Shown: positions 29,391 to 40,016 of the stretch, piece by piece
Numbering within the stretch: the stretch's first letter is position 1
How the letters are laid out: the number at the start of each line of letters is the position of its first letter
Origin: Paramacrobiotus metropolitanus
Lineage: Eukaryota; Tardigrada; Eutardigrada; Parachela; Macrobiotidae
DNA: 64,000 nucleotides
Reading direction: 5' to 3'
Assembly: GCF_019649055.1 (NCBI RefSeq)
Contig: NW_026570280.1
Location: forward strand, 124,001 to 188,000
Notes under the pieces: model-generated
Database searches by the model: none
Seen by the model: the letters and a program-made list of their open reading frames with translations, nothing else
Told to the model about the DNA's origin: nothing
Made by a program: the position numbers and the translations under genes

Positions 29391-29753
29391 CCGGAAAATG
29401 CTAAGGGAAATGGACTGGCAATGTTGTACTAGTACATACTGTAATTATCAGATCAAGCAATTCTTCCAATGTGTATCTCAGAGATGCACTCGCAGCATGA
29501 GCTGTCGCAAACACATTCATATAGCCATTATAAGCAGTTAAAAGTGTTATCGAGGTACATCAGCACAGGAGCGTAAAATTGTAAATGTTCACACCGATTG
29601 AACGTTATCATATCAATCAATTAGTTTCACAACTGTTGCAGCAGAGATTAACCATACTTAAACACATATGGCGGAACAGTAGTTTTTCCGAAGCGACGGT
29701 ATTTCAGTAGCGCTAGTGCATTTTGCACAACATCGCTGCGGTAGCCCGCAAAA

Positions 29754-29826
29754 ACGGTGCCTCGCGGAAGTGCTATTCAAACTAACGCCGTTATTATGAA
29801 TAGCACTTCCGCAAGGCACCGTTTTT
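29754..29826. repeat. 73-bp perfect-stem hairpin inserted in LRR copy B
   Basis: AAAAACGGTGCCTCGCGGAA faces TTCCGCAAGGCACCGTTTTT, and TGCTATTCA faces TGAATAGCA, with a ~17-bp loop. The corresponding place in copy A has only one arm-like stretch. Confidence 0.65.
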
Positions 29827-29829
29827 CAA

Positions 29830-30788
29830 ATGATGTTCACCCGCATTGTTACTGGCCTTCCAAACTCCGGCAGTGAATATAATGATCATCGTCGGCGGTA
29901 TGCCGGGAAAAATCTGATTCTGCCCTACAAAATTTTCGGCTGCTTATACGTCGTATTCCCCGGGGAATAGCAGCAGCCAGACATGGGTAGTGTAGGGAGA
30001 TCTATCGCCCGTTTTCAAAAATGTACCGGGTACATTTTTTGAAATGGGCGATGTAAACTGTCCGATGAATGCTGAATGAGATGTGTACACTGTACTCCTC
30101 TTACGCAGTTTTCATCGGAGAAGTTTTCTGAATACACTGTTGACGTCGCCGCGAAATTCTGAGCTAAACGGTTGAGGCCGATTGTCGAAATTCGTTTTTC
30201 CCCTCAACTCAATATTCACGGGCGGTCGCTGATACGACACCCGATTTCGGGGGAAAATTGCCCCTTTGCAAACTCACTAACATGGTGTTGAGATTGCAAC
30301 GCTTATGGCATTAGTCGGAGAAAAATTCACTAGCATGCCGGTAATATGCTTTTATATTCAGGCATTACTAACTTATCTTTGATAACCAAAAGCCGAAATT
30401 GTATTCCTTAACATTAAGCGGCAGCACTTTCTCTAACTCGATACGGGAGTTGTCCAGTAAAAAAAATGCACTGAAATCTATTCCCAATGGAGTGTCGGAC
30501 AGCATCGGTTTGAATGCATGTCTGCCAACATTGCTATATATCCTTGGGAGATGTTAAGTGAATATCTTCCAACGGCATATAACAATGTTGTGCACCGGAT
30601 CCACCGAATGCAACTGCTGCGAAATGATACATTTTATGTCCTGCCAGTCCTGGAGCCAAATATTTGTTTCGACAACGCCGCGGATTCGTAGCACGCTACC
30701 CTGTGGATCACAATTTGAGCTGGCAATTGATAATCAACGCGAATTATTGCTTACTAAGCCTGGCTGGTTTGACCACTGTAAGCGCTAA
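29830..30788 (+). pseudogene. Leucine-rich-repeat protein, copy B, heavily broken
   Basis: Starts MMFTRIVTGLPNSG, matching copy A after its signal sequence, but stops within ~50 codons. The 3' part, in another frame, reads TECNCCEMIHFMSC and ends FDHCKR, as in copy A (ECNCC/KCNCC and TPRIRST blocks shared). The middle has many stops. A pseudogene produced by the inverted duplication. Confidence 0.7.
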
Positions 30789-30935
30789 TCATTATTCAAG
30801 GGCTAAGCAATTTCCGCGATTTATTATGTTTTATTAACAAAGTTCATTTCCACACAAACGGCTGTTTGCGGCACCGACAATTTGTTTACCTCATTCTTGC
30901 TGACGCTATTTTGCTGATCGACAAATTGTTTTACG

Positions 30936-32560
30936 TGACAATTAGTTGAAAGTCTGAAAAAATATTTCACTGATCGACTTCCCAGATTACTGAACGACTA
31001 TTTTTCTCCCGAAAACAGTTTTTCATCGAAACTGCAACGGCGACATTTTCGAGTTCTGCCAATCTGGCTATCGCACGTTGGCATGTTTCTTCCAGTGTCG
31101 CCAAATACTGTATTATCGCACTAGCAATAATTGTCATAAATTAGAATTTTAGTGCGAACTGAGTGCCTACCGGTGATAAACAGGGGGCGTCAAAAAAGTT
31201 TGTAATAAACAGGGATGGGAGCACGGACAGGGAGGGGTACCAACTACCATCACTCACGTACGTAAACCATTGGAACCCGACCAGGCGTTTGCTTTACTGC
31301 ACAGCTACACGACTGCCGTATGCTACCGTGACCTTTCTAATGCTGTACCTTACGCTTTACTTAAATAATGTTTGTCTATAATCACGACATTACTTCCGAA
31401 TTACGACTGGACTTTACCGATTATCTCAAAGAAGCTAATGACAACATCACTGCCATCAAAGACATCAAAGACAACATCACTGCCATCTTCACAAAACTGG
31501 GGAACGATATCTGCGAATATCTTCAACAATATTTTGAGAAACTTCAGCAGTACGAAGAAGTTTCCTCGAATACCTCTGAGGACGAAACATTACGTTTTGC
31601 GAACCACATTTCCGACAGTTTCAACCACCATTCCGTCATTGAATACGTTAAGTATATCGGAACCCAAAGCCACATTAACACAACTGGCTCTGCCGACACC
31701 ACCATTATGAAATCTTGATACTCCTCTATTTTCCATGCTATCTGTTCCAGCAAAATCGACAATAGACAGGACTACTCCACATGGAAATTTACGGAAGTTT
31801 TCCCAATCGGTAAGCGGAAAAGAGCCAAATTCAAATCGACGAAGCATGATATTATATCCACGGGATGACGCCTCGCCGCCAACCTTGATGACAACAACTG
31901 ACGTGCTATGTATTCCGTCAAAGTTCATTGCCTGATGAAAAATTCTGTCAAATTACTGCTTTGTCTTCTGCTGCGTATTTACAAAACTATAACCGAAATT
32001 GTGAGCCTATGGTACTAACCTATCTGTGTGACTAAGTTGTCGCCTAGAACTCAATAAAGTTAAGTTAAGTTACCTAGAATGATTTATAAAACTTTAAATG
32101 ATGATAATAAATATTGACGACAACGGTTGAGAGTTATTTTGACCATTGGATTTAGACGAAACCCGTTTTGCTGATAAGGGAACAGTATGGGAATGCCGTT
32201 TGCGCACCGCGCAAAGGTCACGGAGAGTAACACCACCTTTCCCAGTAACGGAGAACCAGCGGAACGGGAAGCAAGGGTACAGGTACGATGTACAATATCG
32301 AGTTTGGGGTCGTTCTTGGAAGAAAAAGATGAGCTATGTGTTTGTGTTCAGCTAGTCCCACTGAGTACTTCCTTGTAAATTCTAATAATTGTATCTACTG
32401 AACAGGTGGGTAGATAATCGAAAGCACAGTAATGAATGTAAGTGCAATTTGGAAAATGTCGAGAGTACTGTAACAGCGCAGCTTTATTGAGCGTTCCAGT
32501 CAAAAGTCAGTGCACCGCAATTACTCGTACATCGGCAATCAGTCTGCTGTAGGCTAATTA
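30936..32560. other. Mostly non-coding; one doubtful frame at 31368-31718
   Basis: The plus frame at 31368-31718 (116 codons) has a coiled-coil-like stretch (NDICEYLQQYFEKLQQYEE) but no start context or homology that I recognise, and overlapping frames on both strands look equally good. I do not call a gene. Confidence 0.3.
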
Positions 32561-32567
32561 TAGCAAG

Positions 32568-32652
32568 GCATCCATCACTCCATGGTAGTGAAGTGTTTGT
32601 TACTCGTCGCCCGTCGGTCGTCACTACCATGGACATGGAGTGATGGATGCCA
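32568..32652. repeat. Hairpin with GGCATCCATCACTCCATG arms
   Basis: GGCATCCATCACTCCATG and GTAGTGA on the left face TCACTACCATGG and CATGGAGTGATGGATGCC on the right, about 85 bp overall. MITE-like. Confidence 0.65.
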
Positions 32653-32718
32653 TGCGCATTTTTGCGTACATATTTTTCCGTAGGTCCTTCTACACACAGT
32701 TTTGTCTTTTCCTACAAG

Positions 32719-33072
32719 AAGGTCAAAGATTAAATACACCCGAATTATGCCCAGAACCCGTGTATAAGCGTGCCTTCAACCAGATCGTTTGGGTATCTAA
32801 AAACCTTTCCTCAATCCTTTTTTTTGGGCAGCGCCCTACTAATGAGAAACTGCTGGCACTTTCACGCTGAAGAGCGGCCTCGTCTTGCCAGCTTAAGGCG
32901 GAGCATAGAAGCACTATTGCCGGTGGCGGAAATGGCGCGGTACATTGCTCTCGATACGGAAAACGAGACACTGAATAACTCGCTTGACATTAACAACCTG
33001 ACAGATTGTTCCAGCTCATCTAAGTTTTCGCCCAGCGCTGCGTCATCCAGTCAAACTATCGTGATGATGTAG
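32719..33072 (+). CDS. C-terminal fragment of a (receptor) tyrosine kinase, two exons
   Basis: The end of a tyrosine kinase domain: EGQRLNTPELCPEP in exon 32719-32761, then after a 70-bp GT-AG intron (32762-32831) LLMRNCWHFHAEERP and LASLRRSIEALLPV. This matches the subdomain XI pattern of tyrosine kinases (LxxGxRLxxPxxCP, then MxxCWxxxxxxRPxFxxL). A Ser-rich tail follows to the stop at 33072. No upstream kinase exons could be found in the 2 kb to the left, where a hairpin lies at 32568-32652. Probably a truncated fragment, or exons lie further away. Confidence 0.6.
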
Positions 33073-33304
33073 CAAGGGATCCGCACCGACGCATTAGCAC
33101 GCATTTATTCATTGTAGCATTTTGTTCTTTGAAGTGCATCTCGCTTGTAACGACTGCATTGCAGAGAAACAGTGTTGTCATTAAGTAAAAATCTTCTAAG
33201 AGCAGATGACATTTCTTCACTCAAGCGTTTACAGGATGAAGGCGACAGAAACAGCACGAAAACACTGTTGATTATGGCGTCCAACCCATAAATCGCTCGA
33301 TGCG

Positions 33305-33601
33305 CTACATAATGGTACAGCAGAGGTACTTGCGTAGACGTGCACGCCGCGCGGCAGCGCGTTTGGCGGCCAGCACCGCTTTCGAGCGCTCGAACACGGC
33401 CAGCAGACGCACCCGCTCCGCATTCAGATACGCTATGTACTCCGCATCCTGCAATATTAAGACCAGCCTGTATCAGACTGCATCATTCGACTGCAACGCC
33501 ATGCTTTTCTAGGTTTGCTGCAATATATAAAGCTAACTTCCGTTTGGAGAAAAGACTCACAGTGAAGAAGGTCTTCGGTTCGGCTTCGGCAAAGGTATTC
33601 C
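33305..33601 (-). CDS. 3' exons of a small gene ending in a CaaX box
   Basis: Two exons on the minus strand, 33561-33601 and 33305-33448, joined in phase 0 by a GT-AG intron (33449-33560). They encode TFAEAEPKTFFT and then a long Ala/Arg-rich helix (YIAYLNAERVRLLAVFERSK, RAAARRARLRKYL). The last residues are CCTIM, so Cys-Thr-Ile-Met is a classical prenylation box. Further exons upstream were not found. No family recognised. Confidence 0.45.
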
Positions 33602-35000
33602 CTGTCACACAGAATGCTTTAATTATATAAGGGTCCAGTTTATGTACACAAAACTATGTGTAATGTAATGGAACGTCTCAAGTTCAACTGATACATAAAC
33701 GCCGTGAACGGTTTACAGTATACAGTTAGCGATACATTAGAAATTAAAGTCGGAACGAAAATTGTTCATTGTGGCGACAGCCATTGGTGTACCTAACGTC
33801 CTTGGATACACCGCCATGGCCTCCACACAAAATTCTTCTGTAAACAAAGCGCTGGAATGCAAGTTATCAGCGGATATCTTTTACAATTATTACAGCCAAG
33901 CTTTACGATCGTTTTATTCGACCAACTGGGACAAGACAAATAAGAAAAACGTCAAAAATTGAAACCACAGAAGCATGATCGGTTACGCTAAGCGTGTCCG
34001 GCAAAAAGTGATGACAGCGTAACGTACTTCGCGATTGCGGTTTTTGCGGCTAGTTTACATTATGTTTGTTGTCAGCAGTTCATGATCTGATGACAGACAG
34101 AAGGGTCAGTGCGCAGACCAGGATACCTTATTCAGAAGCCTTTAGAATAAACTATTCTACACTGGTACTGCTCTTTAGAACTTGATAATTCGTTCAAGGC
34201 CAAGGCAGGGTTACGTATAATGGCAGCTCGTTCGAAAAACATGGAATCCGGCAAATCGCCAGGTTCATACAGGAACTACTGTAATTCAAGCAGAGCCAAG
34301 ACACGAGCAATCGAATCAGACTTAGAGAATTTACCCGGTCTTGAGACGATTCTATTCTCTACCAGGATGCCGGACAACGGCTATTCGGGTTAAGAGCACA
34401 CCACACAAGAGCTGGGGCACTGCGCCTCGTATTGCTATATAAGGCATCAGTTCGGTGCATTTTTGCACTCCGCTTAGTTTGCACTGCTACTACTTTTCAG
34501 TTGAGACTTTATTTTTCGCAAACGTGTGTCCGTGACTTTTATTGAGCAAGTCAATTTCCAGACTGCACGAAAAGGTCACTTACTGTTCAGTCCACGGCAT
34601 CTGTTGTCCGTCTGATTTTCTGCACGGGAATTCCAGGTAAGCGGTTCTTCAGGCAGAATATGGACATCACACTTTTCATAGTTCTTGAAAATTGTAATTT
34701 CTTTATGACCGTTGCCACCTTCGATTTATCAACTCGTTGAATTTTGTTCCATTTTTTTCGTTTATGGTGTACTTTGCCAAGTCTTTCAATCACTAGAATA
34801 TTCAAAAATAATTTATACCGTCTGATTTTTATATTTAATTTCTAATACGAGAAATATTTTATTATTACTTTTATATTTTAATGTATTTATTAATCTTAAT
34901 AACAAAATAAAATTATTTATAATTATTTTATTTTAATACAAAAATATTCTTAATATTTTCTCTTTTTATTTAGTTTCTTTTATTTAATTTCTTCTTATGA
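33602..35000. other. Non-coding
   Basis: About 1.4 kb, very AT-rich toward the right (34800-35000 is almost only A/T). No supported feature. Confidence 0.35.
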
Positions 35001-35026
35001 TTTTTTATTTAATTTTTCGTATTAGA

Positions 35027-36213
35027 ATGGGCTTGCCGGAACCACGTTGCGCCTACGGCACCAAGCCATCCGAGGATCGTCCGGCTCAGCGTCTCCTGAA
35101 CGCCGCCCGTACGGCGCTCGCCCATGGCGACCAGCTGGAAGCTAGCGACCTGTTCCGCAAAGCCGGGAACTTGTTCAAATTGGAGCGCCAATGGCAGGCT
35201 GCCGGCACCGCCCTCCAGGAAGCCGCCCGCCTCAAGGCGCCGCTCCAGACCGACGACCGCAGCGACCAGTACCCGACGCGTAGCACCACCAGCGGACTGC
35301 TGAAGGAGGGCAGCGACTGCTCGTCAAAGCGGACAACCGCCGCGCGGCGCTGACCTGTCTGCAGGCGGCGGCGGATCTCCTGACGGAAGCCGGGGATTTC
35401 TACGCAGCAGCGGGACACATCGCCTCCATGGGACAGCTGCTGCTGACCCACGACATCGACCGCGGTGTGAGGAGAGAAGCGGCTCACGTACAGCGACAAA
35501 ATCTTTCAAAGGATTTCAACGTAACGCGCCGTGGTGCAGTGGTACTGCCTACGCGGATCTAACGACGTCGTTGGGGTTCGATTCCTTCATCGGTGCATTT
35601 TTCAGCCGTTTCTCGATTTTCAACGGATTGCGCCCTGCTGATAGCGGGATGGCCTACTTTGAAAAGGCCGGGGAGTGTGGGGACACCGCTATGCTAACAA
35701 GGCGTGGCTGACCGCCGGGGAGCTGGCGGCGTTGAAGGGCGACTACGGCCGCGCCATCGCCGTCTTCGAGATGGTCGCTCGCGCCCACCATCGGGAGCCG
35801 GCCGAACGCGACGACGAGATCTTCACCGCCGACTACTTCCAGACCGACCGCTTCCCCGACGCGCTCCAGGCCAATCCCGCCTGTTTCCGGGCGGTGCTGT
35901 GCTATCTGTGTCGCGACGGGCAATTCGCCGCCAAGATGGCGCTGGTGCGCTTCGAGGACCAGCAGCCAGCAGGGGTCGTTGCTCCAGGCGATGGACTACG
36001 GCTTGAACCAGTTCACGGCCAAGAGCGTGGAAGGGTTTCGGAAGGCGAGCGACGAGAAGGCGGCGTATGGAACCGGGAGCACCTACAACTACGGCACCTA
36101 TAACAACTACTACTATAGCAACGACTACTACCGCCTGGACCAGTGGAGCCGGAAGATAACTGGGTCGCGCACTGCAGGTGCTGCGCGACGCCGAATACGG
36201 ACCAGCGCGTTGA
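35027..36213 (+). pseudogene. Alpha-SNAP-like (NSF attachment protein) gene with several frame breaks
   Basis: TPR-type SNAP protein, which links NSF to SNARE complexes in vesicle fusion. Blocks in order: LEASDLFRKAGNLFKLERQW, then TCLQAAADLLTEAGDFYAAA, AYFEKAGECGD, ANKAWLTAGELAALKGDYGR, ACFRAVLCYLCRDGQFAAKM, AMDYGLNQFT, and YYRLDQWSRK near the end. These blocks lie in different frames; shifts fall near 35310, 35685, 35968 and 36160, and the stretch 35510-35650 holds a tRNA-like sequence rather than protein, perhaps in an intron. The coding blocks are very GC-rich compared with flanks. Either a pseudogene or poorly assembled sequence; the number of breaks favours decay. Confidence 0.65.
35526..35596 (+). 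other. tRNA-like module within the SNAP-like gene
   Basis: Box A TGGTGCAGTGG and box B GGTTCGATTCC are both perfect. The 7-bp acceptor ends GCGCCGT and TCGGTGC pair with one wobble and one mismatch, but no proper anticodon arm can be drawn (CTACGCGGATCTAAC). It shares this odd centre with the minus-strand module at 62354-62423, so both may be SINE heads of one family. Confidence 0.4.
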
Positions 36214-36871
36214 ATGCCGACATTGGACCAAGAGCTTTTCCTTCGATGCTGTCTAACTAGGTCTTCTTCCTGTTCAGTGGACGTCTGTATTGCACTAACG
36301 TAATACGAATGTTTGCCTAATTGTGGATTAAATCAGCCTGCTTGTACCAGCGACTAACATTGGACCGTTTTTGACACGGCAGCTGCATGCTTTAAAATCA
36401 TTATTAGTAAGTAATTAGCAGTTCCTTGTTACAGCAAGTGCCGCGATCTTTTCTTATGGCAACGGCACCTTGTACGCTAACCAGTTCCGTTTCCATTTAA
36501 AGTTAACTAAATTTTTTGTCGAACGAAAATAGTTTTTTTTATGGTTCATCTGTCACAAGGAATAAATTCGCCAGGCTAGTTCAATAATTTGGTTTCATGA
36601 AGAGAAAAATCTCTGCCACGTGTCAAAACATAATTAAAAATGTTCATATATACAGATTTTATTGCCAGAGCTCTTAATACTTTATTAATTTGTAGTATAG
36701 GACCATAGGTCCATGATTGCCCATGCAATGTTTCGCATGTAAACGTTTTTGTTTGCATTTCCATCGGCCCAGTGCGCCGTGAAGTCGTATATGCCCGGTA
36801 CATAGAAACTCCAAAACTATGTAGTATCAATTATGGGAAATTTGGTATAATTTCTCGTGTGACAGCGCACT

Positions 36872-39800
36872 TCACACGGGCTGCGGAGGACCGCAGTGGT
36901 ACAGCACCGTCCCGTCGCGCGTTAAGGGGTGGTGGTGCACGCCGCTGCGCGCATGCGCACAGGTGTCCTTGCTCTTGTTGGCCCAGCGCAGCAGGCGCGC
37001 GCACATCTGCCGGCATTTGTCGCTCATCAGCGAGTAGAACACCGAGTCCAACGCCGGATTGGCGTGGTACAGGAAACCTGCAGGGAAAAAAAGCCATCGG
37101 AAAAGGTCATTGTAAGAACCTGAGATCGACTGACCAGAAACCGGGAACAGGATGTCGTTGATGCGCACCATCTGGCGCAGCTGCTGCTGGTCGCTCCAGT
37201 CCACCAGGGCGAACATCAAGCGCTGGGCGTGGAAGAGGCCGTAACACAGGAAGAAGCTGACCACGATGGCCACTGAAAACAGACAAAAGGTCACTGTAAT
37301 TTTTTAGGTTTTTTGGGTTTCTTAGATACCTAATCGGGCATAAAATGGTGTGAGAAAAGGGTTGCAACAGAAACACATCCGACGCGAATAAATTGCCAGC
37401 ACTGGGTTCGAACAGGGAAGCGCTTGTTTGTGTAAATGCGCTGAATCCAAGCTTTTCCCGTTTTAGTCCTACGCTGAAGATCATTGGCTATTTAGCAGGG
37501 TAGAGTCTCGCTCGTTATCGCGAATTCGCAGTTAAGGACTACTAAAGCGGATCGCAGTCAAGTGGTCCGCCATTCAAAAAATAAAAATATAATCAGCAAA
37601 GGGGAATGCAACACCAACACATCCATTGCGCATAAATCGCCAACACTGCCGTTTTTGGCACAGTATGCGGCAAAAAGAAGGCTTTATTTAAACTGCTCGT
37701 GCATCTTACACAGTCCGTAGAAGACGCGCTGACTATAGTGGTGGCAGTGCTCATGGATGCGCGAGGACGCCGAGGAGCGCTGCTTGGACAGGCGTCCGCT
37801 GCGCCGGAAGGACTCCTCGGCCTCGGCGCTCCCGTCCGACCTCTCCTCATCGCCGCTGCCGCCGTCCAGCGTCCGGCCGCGGACCACCAGCCAGATGCGC
37901 CGGTGCAGCACCAGAAGGACGATCATCGGGACAGCGTAGAAGGTGATCGTGGAAACTGAAAGGTCACACTCGTTAAGAACAAAACAATTCGTAAAGATAA
38001 TGAAAGGTCAAGGTGCGCTGCGTTTACCGATGAAAAGCGGCGCTAATTGCTCGTGCAGGTTGAAGTGGATGGCGCACCAGGACGCTTCGGGAATGCTGGC
38101 GCCGTCCGGCGTTTGCAGATAATTCACGTTATCTAAGAAAAAAAGCAAACACTAATTTTTCGCAGGAAAACCAAAAGAAATACTTAAACTGAACTTATAA
38201 AAAATGCAGATATACAATTGCTCTACCACATGAAAGCATCATGTAAGTGCATTTAAATTTTGAATTGAGTATTGAAAACATATTTATCGAGTTATGTTAA
38301 TTATACATGTATATATAAAACCAAATCACAAACAGGTAATATTTAACGTAAATTCACAATTTTTCCAAATTTATCTTTATTAATATTTAGTACTATAAAG
38401 ACTACATATTGTATCCATAGTATAAACAAGAATATGCTTAGTATTAATATAACTTATCCAAATAACTTAGCTAAAATAACTTAACAAGTATATTATAATT
38501 ATCAGTTGAAACAAAATTCCGCGGAAATTTTTTTGTTATGTGAAATTTTGAGAAGATTAATCCATGATATCGTACGGAAGTAAGCAAAGGGAATGGCGGT
38601 AATCAGGGCGATAATCCAACAGGCGAGGATGATCTTAAATGGCCGCGAACGCTGCATCTGCAGCGCCTTCATCGGATACGCCACGGCGATATACCGTTCC
38701 ACCGTAAAGGCGACTACAAAATGACGCAACACTGCATCGATAAGCGGCCCGCCGGCGGGCAGCAGCTACTATCAATGAATAAATGCATGAATGAGACGCA
38801 CTGATTGTCAGGATGGAGGAGCATAATGCCGCTTCCGCCAGCAGCGCCACCGCCGAGCAGAACGCCGGGCCCAGACTCCACGGATACTGTGCGAAGGGAT
38901 TTCATATATGTATGCAAATCAATGCCGTTCACTTGGATGCACTTCATTGGCACCCGCATATGTAACGTTTAATTCCGGGCTGACCTGATTCCAGTATTTG
39001 TAAATCTCCAACGGCAGACCTAACGCGCAACATTACGTAATCATGAACTACTGATTCCCGGTGGAAAAAATACGATGCATAATTAACACTCGCACTATTT
39101 CACGTTCGATTTACATCGTGTTGTTCTGTACGCGAAAGCATTAGCGTGATTTCAAACGACGCATTTACATCTCAGAACGATTTCTATAATTTATTTTAAT
39201 TTTTTTTCCAACAAGTAGGGGAGAGAAAGACAGATATATATTTTGGATAAATTGACTTTCTTAAATACATATATTATACAGGATAATTTTTGTTTGATTA
39301 TGCTTTATTACTGACAATTTATTTTTTATTAGACAGAGGAGTGATTTGCACAGGAACGCAGGTTACTCATAAGGAAATCGCTTCTGTGCACTAAGAGAAA
39401 AAAATATAGCGACCTATGTGCTTTTCATGCTGTCAAAGTAGTGCGAGTGTTAATAGAACAGATAATAAAAACGATAAAAATTAAATTGGCTTACTGACGA
39501 GCGTCTGCAGGAGATCGGTTAAGGCCAAACTGCAAAAGCACAACACACCTGATTGGCCGTGCAATTTGTCATTTTTCTGTGACGGCTGTCAACATTATTG
39601 GCTCACTTAAAAGCCGTTCGTAAAAATCATTAGCAAAATTCACCGAAACCGGCATAAAATATGCATCGTGTTTTTGTTACACCGACTTGAGCAAATAGGG
39701 ATCGATGCCGTTCCAGTGGCGGTGCCGGTTCCATACGATCAATAAGCAGATGTTGATGAAATTCCCCACAACACCCAGGACAAACAGCGTTCCGTAGACA

Positions 39801-40016
39801 CCCTGCCGCGGCATTACACAGCATTTCATTTCCGGTCAAACACGTCGCTCTGATTTCCCTGCGAGAAAATAATATGCAACTTACCGTGAAAAAATGCGCG
39901 TGCGGGATAACGCGATCTCCGAGATGCTGGCGAATATACACGTCCACGTCGAAAACCGCCGTGGTCGCTGTTTGATTGACCAACAGCTCGATGGCCATTT
40001 TTCCCGATTTAATCAA
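36872..40016 (-). CDS. Class A neuropeptide GPCR (neuromedin U/TRH receptor-like), 10 exons
   Basis: Complete-looking rhodopsin-family receptor. Exons (minus, right to left): 40016-39885, 39802-39687, 39529-39495, 39019-38985, 38886-38802, 38713-38576, 38132-38028, 37955 to about 37734, 37272-37135, 37077-36872. All junctions have GT-AG and compatible phase except that the exon 8 donor is uncertain. TM1 has VVGNFIN; TM2 LALTDLLQTLV then SLPLEIYKYWNQ; ECL1 YPWSLGPAFC (conserved Cys); TM3 end VERYIAVAYP (ERY in place of DRY); TM4 IILACWIIALITAIPF; ECL2 PEASWCAIHF; TM5 TFYAVPMIVLLVL; TM6 SFFLCYGLFHAQR; TM7 NPALDSVFY (NPxxY variant). N-glycosylation site NQT near the N-terminus. The LPLE-Y-WNQYPW block points to the NMU/PRXamide/TRH receptor group. 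No frame break. Confidence 0.85.

Larger units (their letters stand above)
29622..30935. repeat. Arm B of the 1.3-kb inverted duplication
   Basis: Reverse complement of 27410-28740 with many small changes and an extra hairpin insertion at 29754-29826 that arm A lacks. Confidence 0.7.

Noticed and set aside
31368-31935. Genes on either strand (116-codon plus, 112-codon minus)
   Set aside because: Overlapping frames on both strands look equally protein-like and none shows a domain, start context or splice support.
35526-35596. Suppressor tRNA with CTA anticodon
   Set aside because: Placing CTA at the anticodon leaves an unpaired anticodon stem; the same odd centre in a second module points to a repeat family instead.
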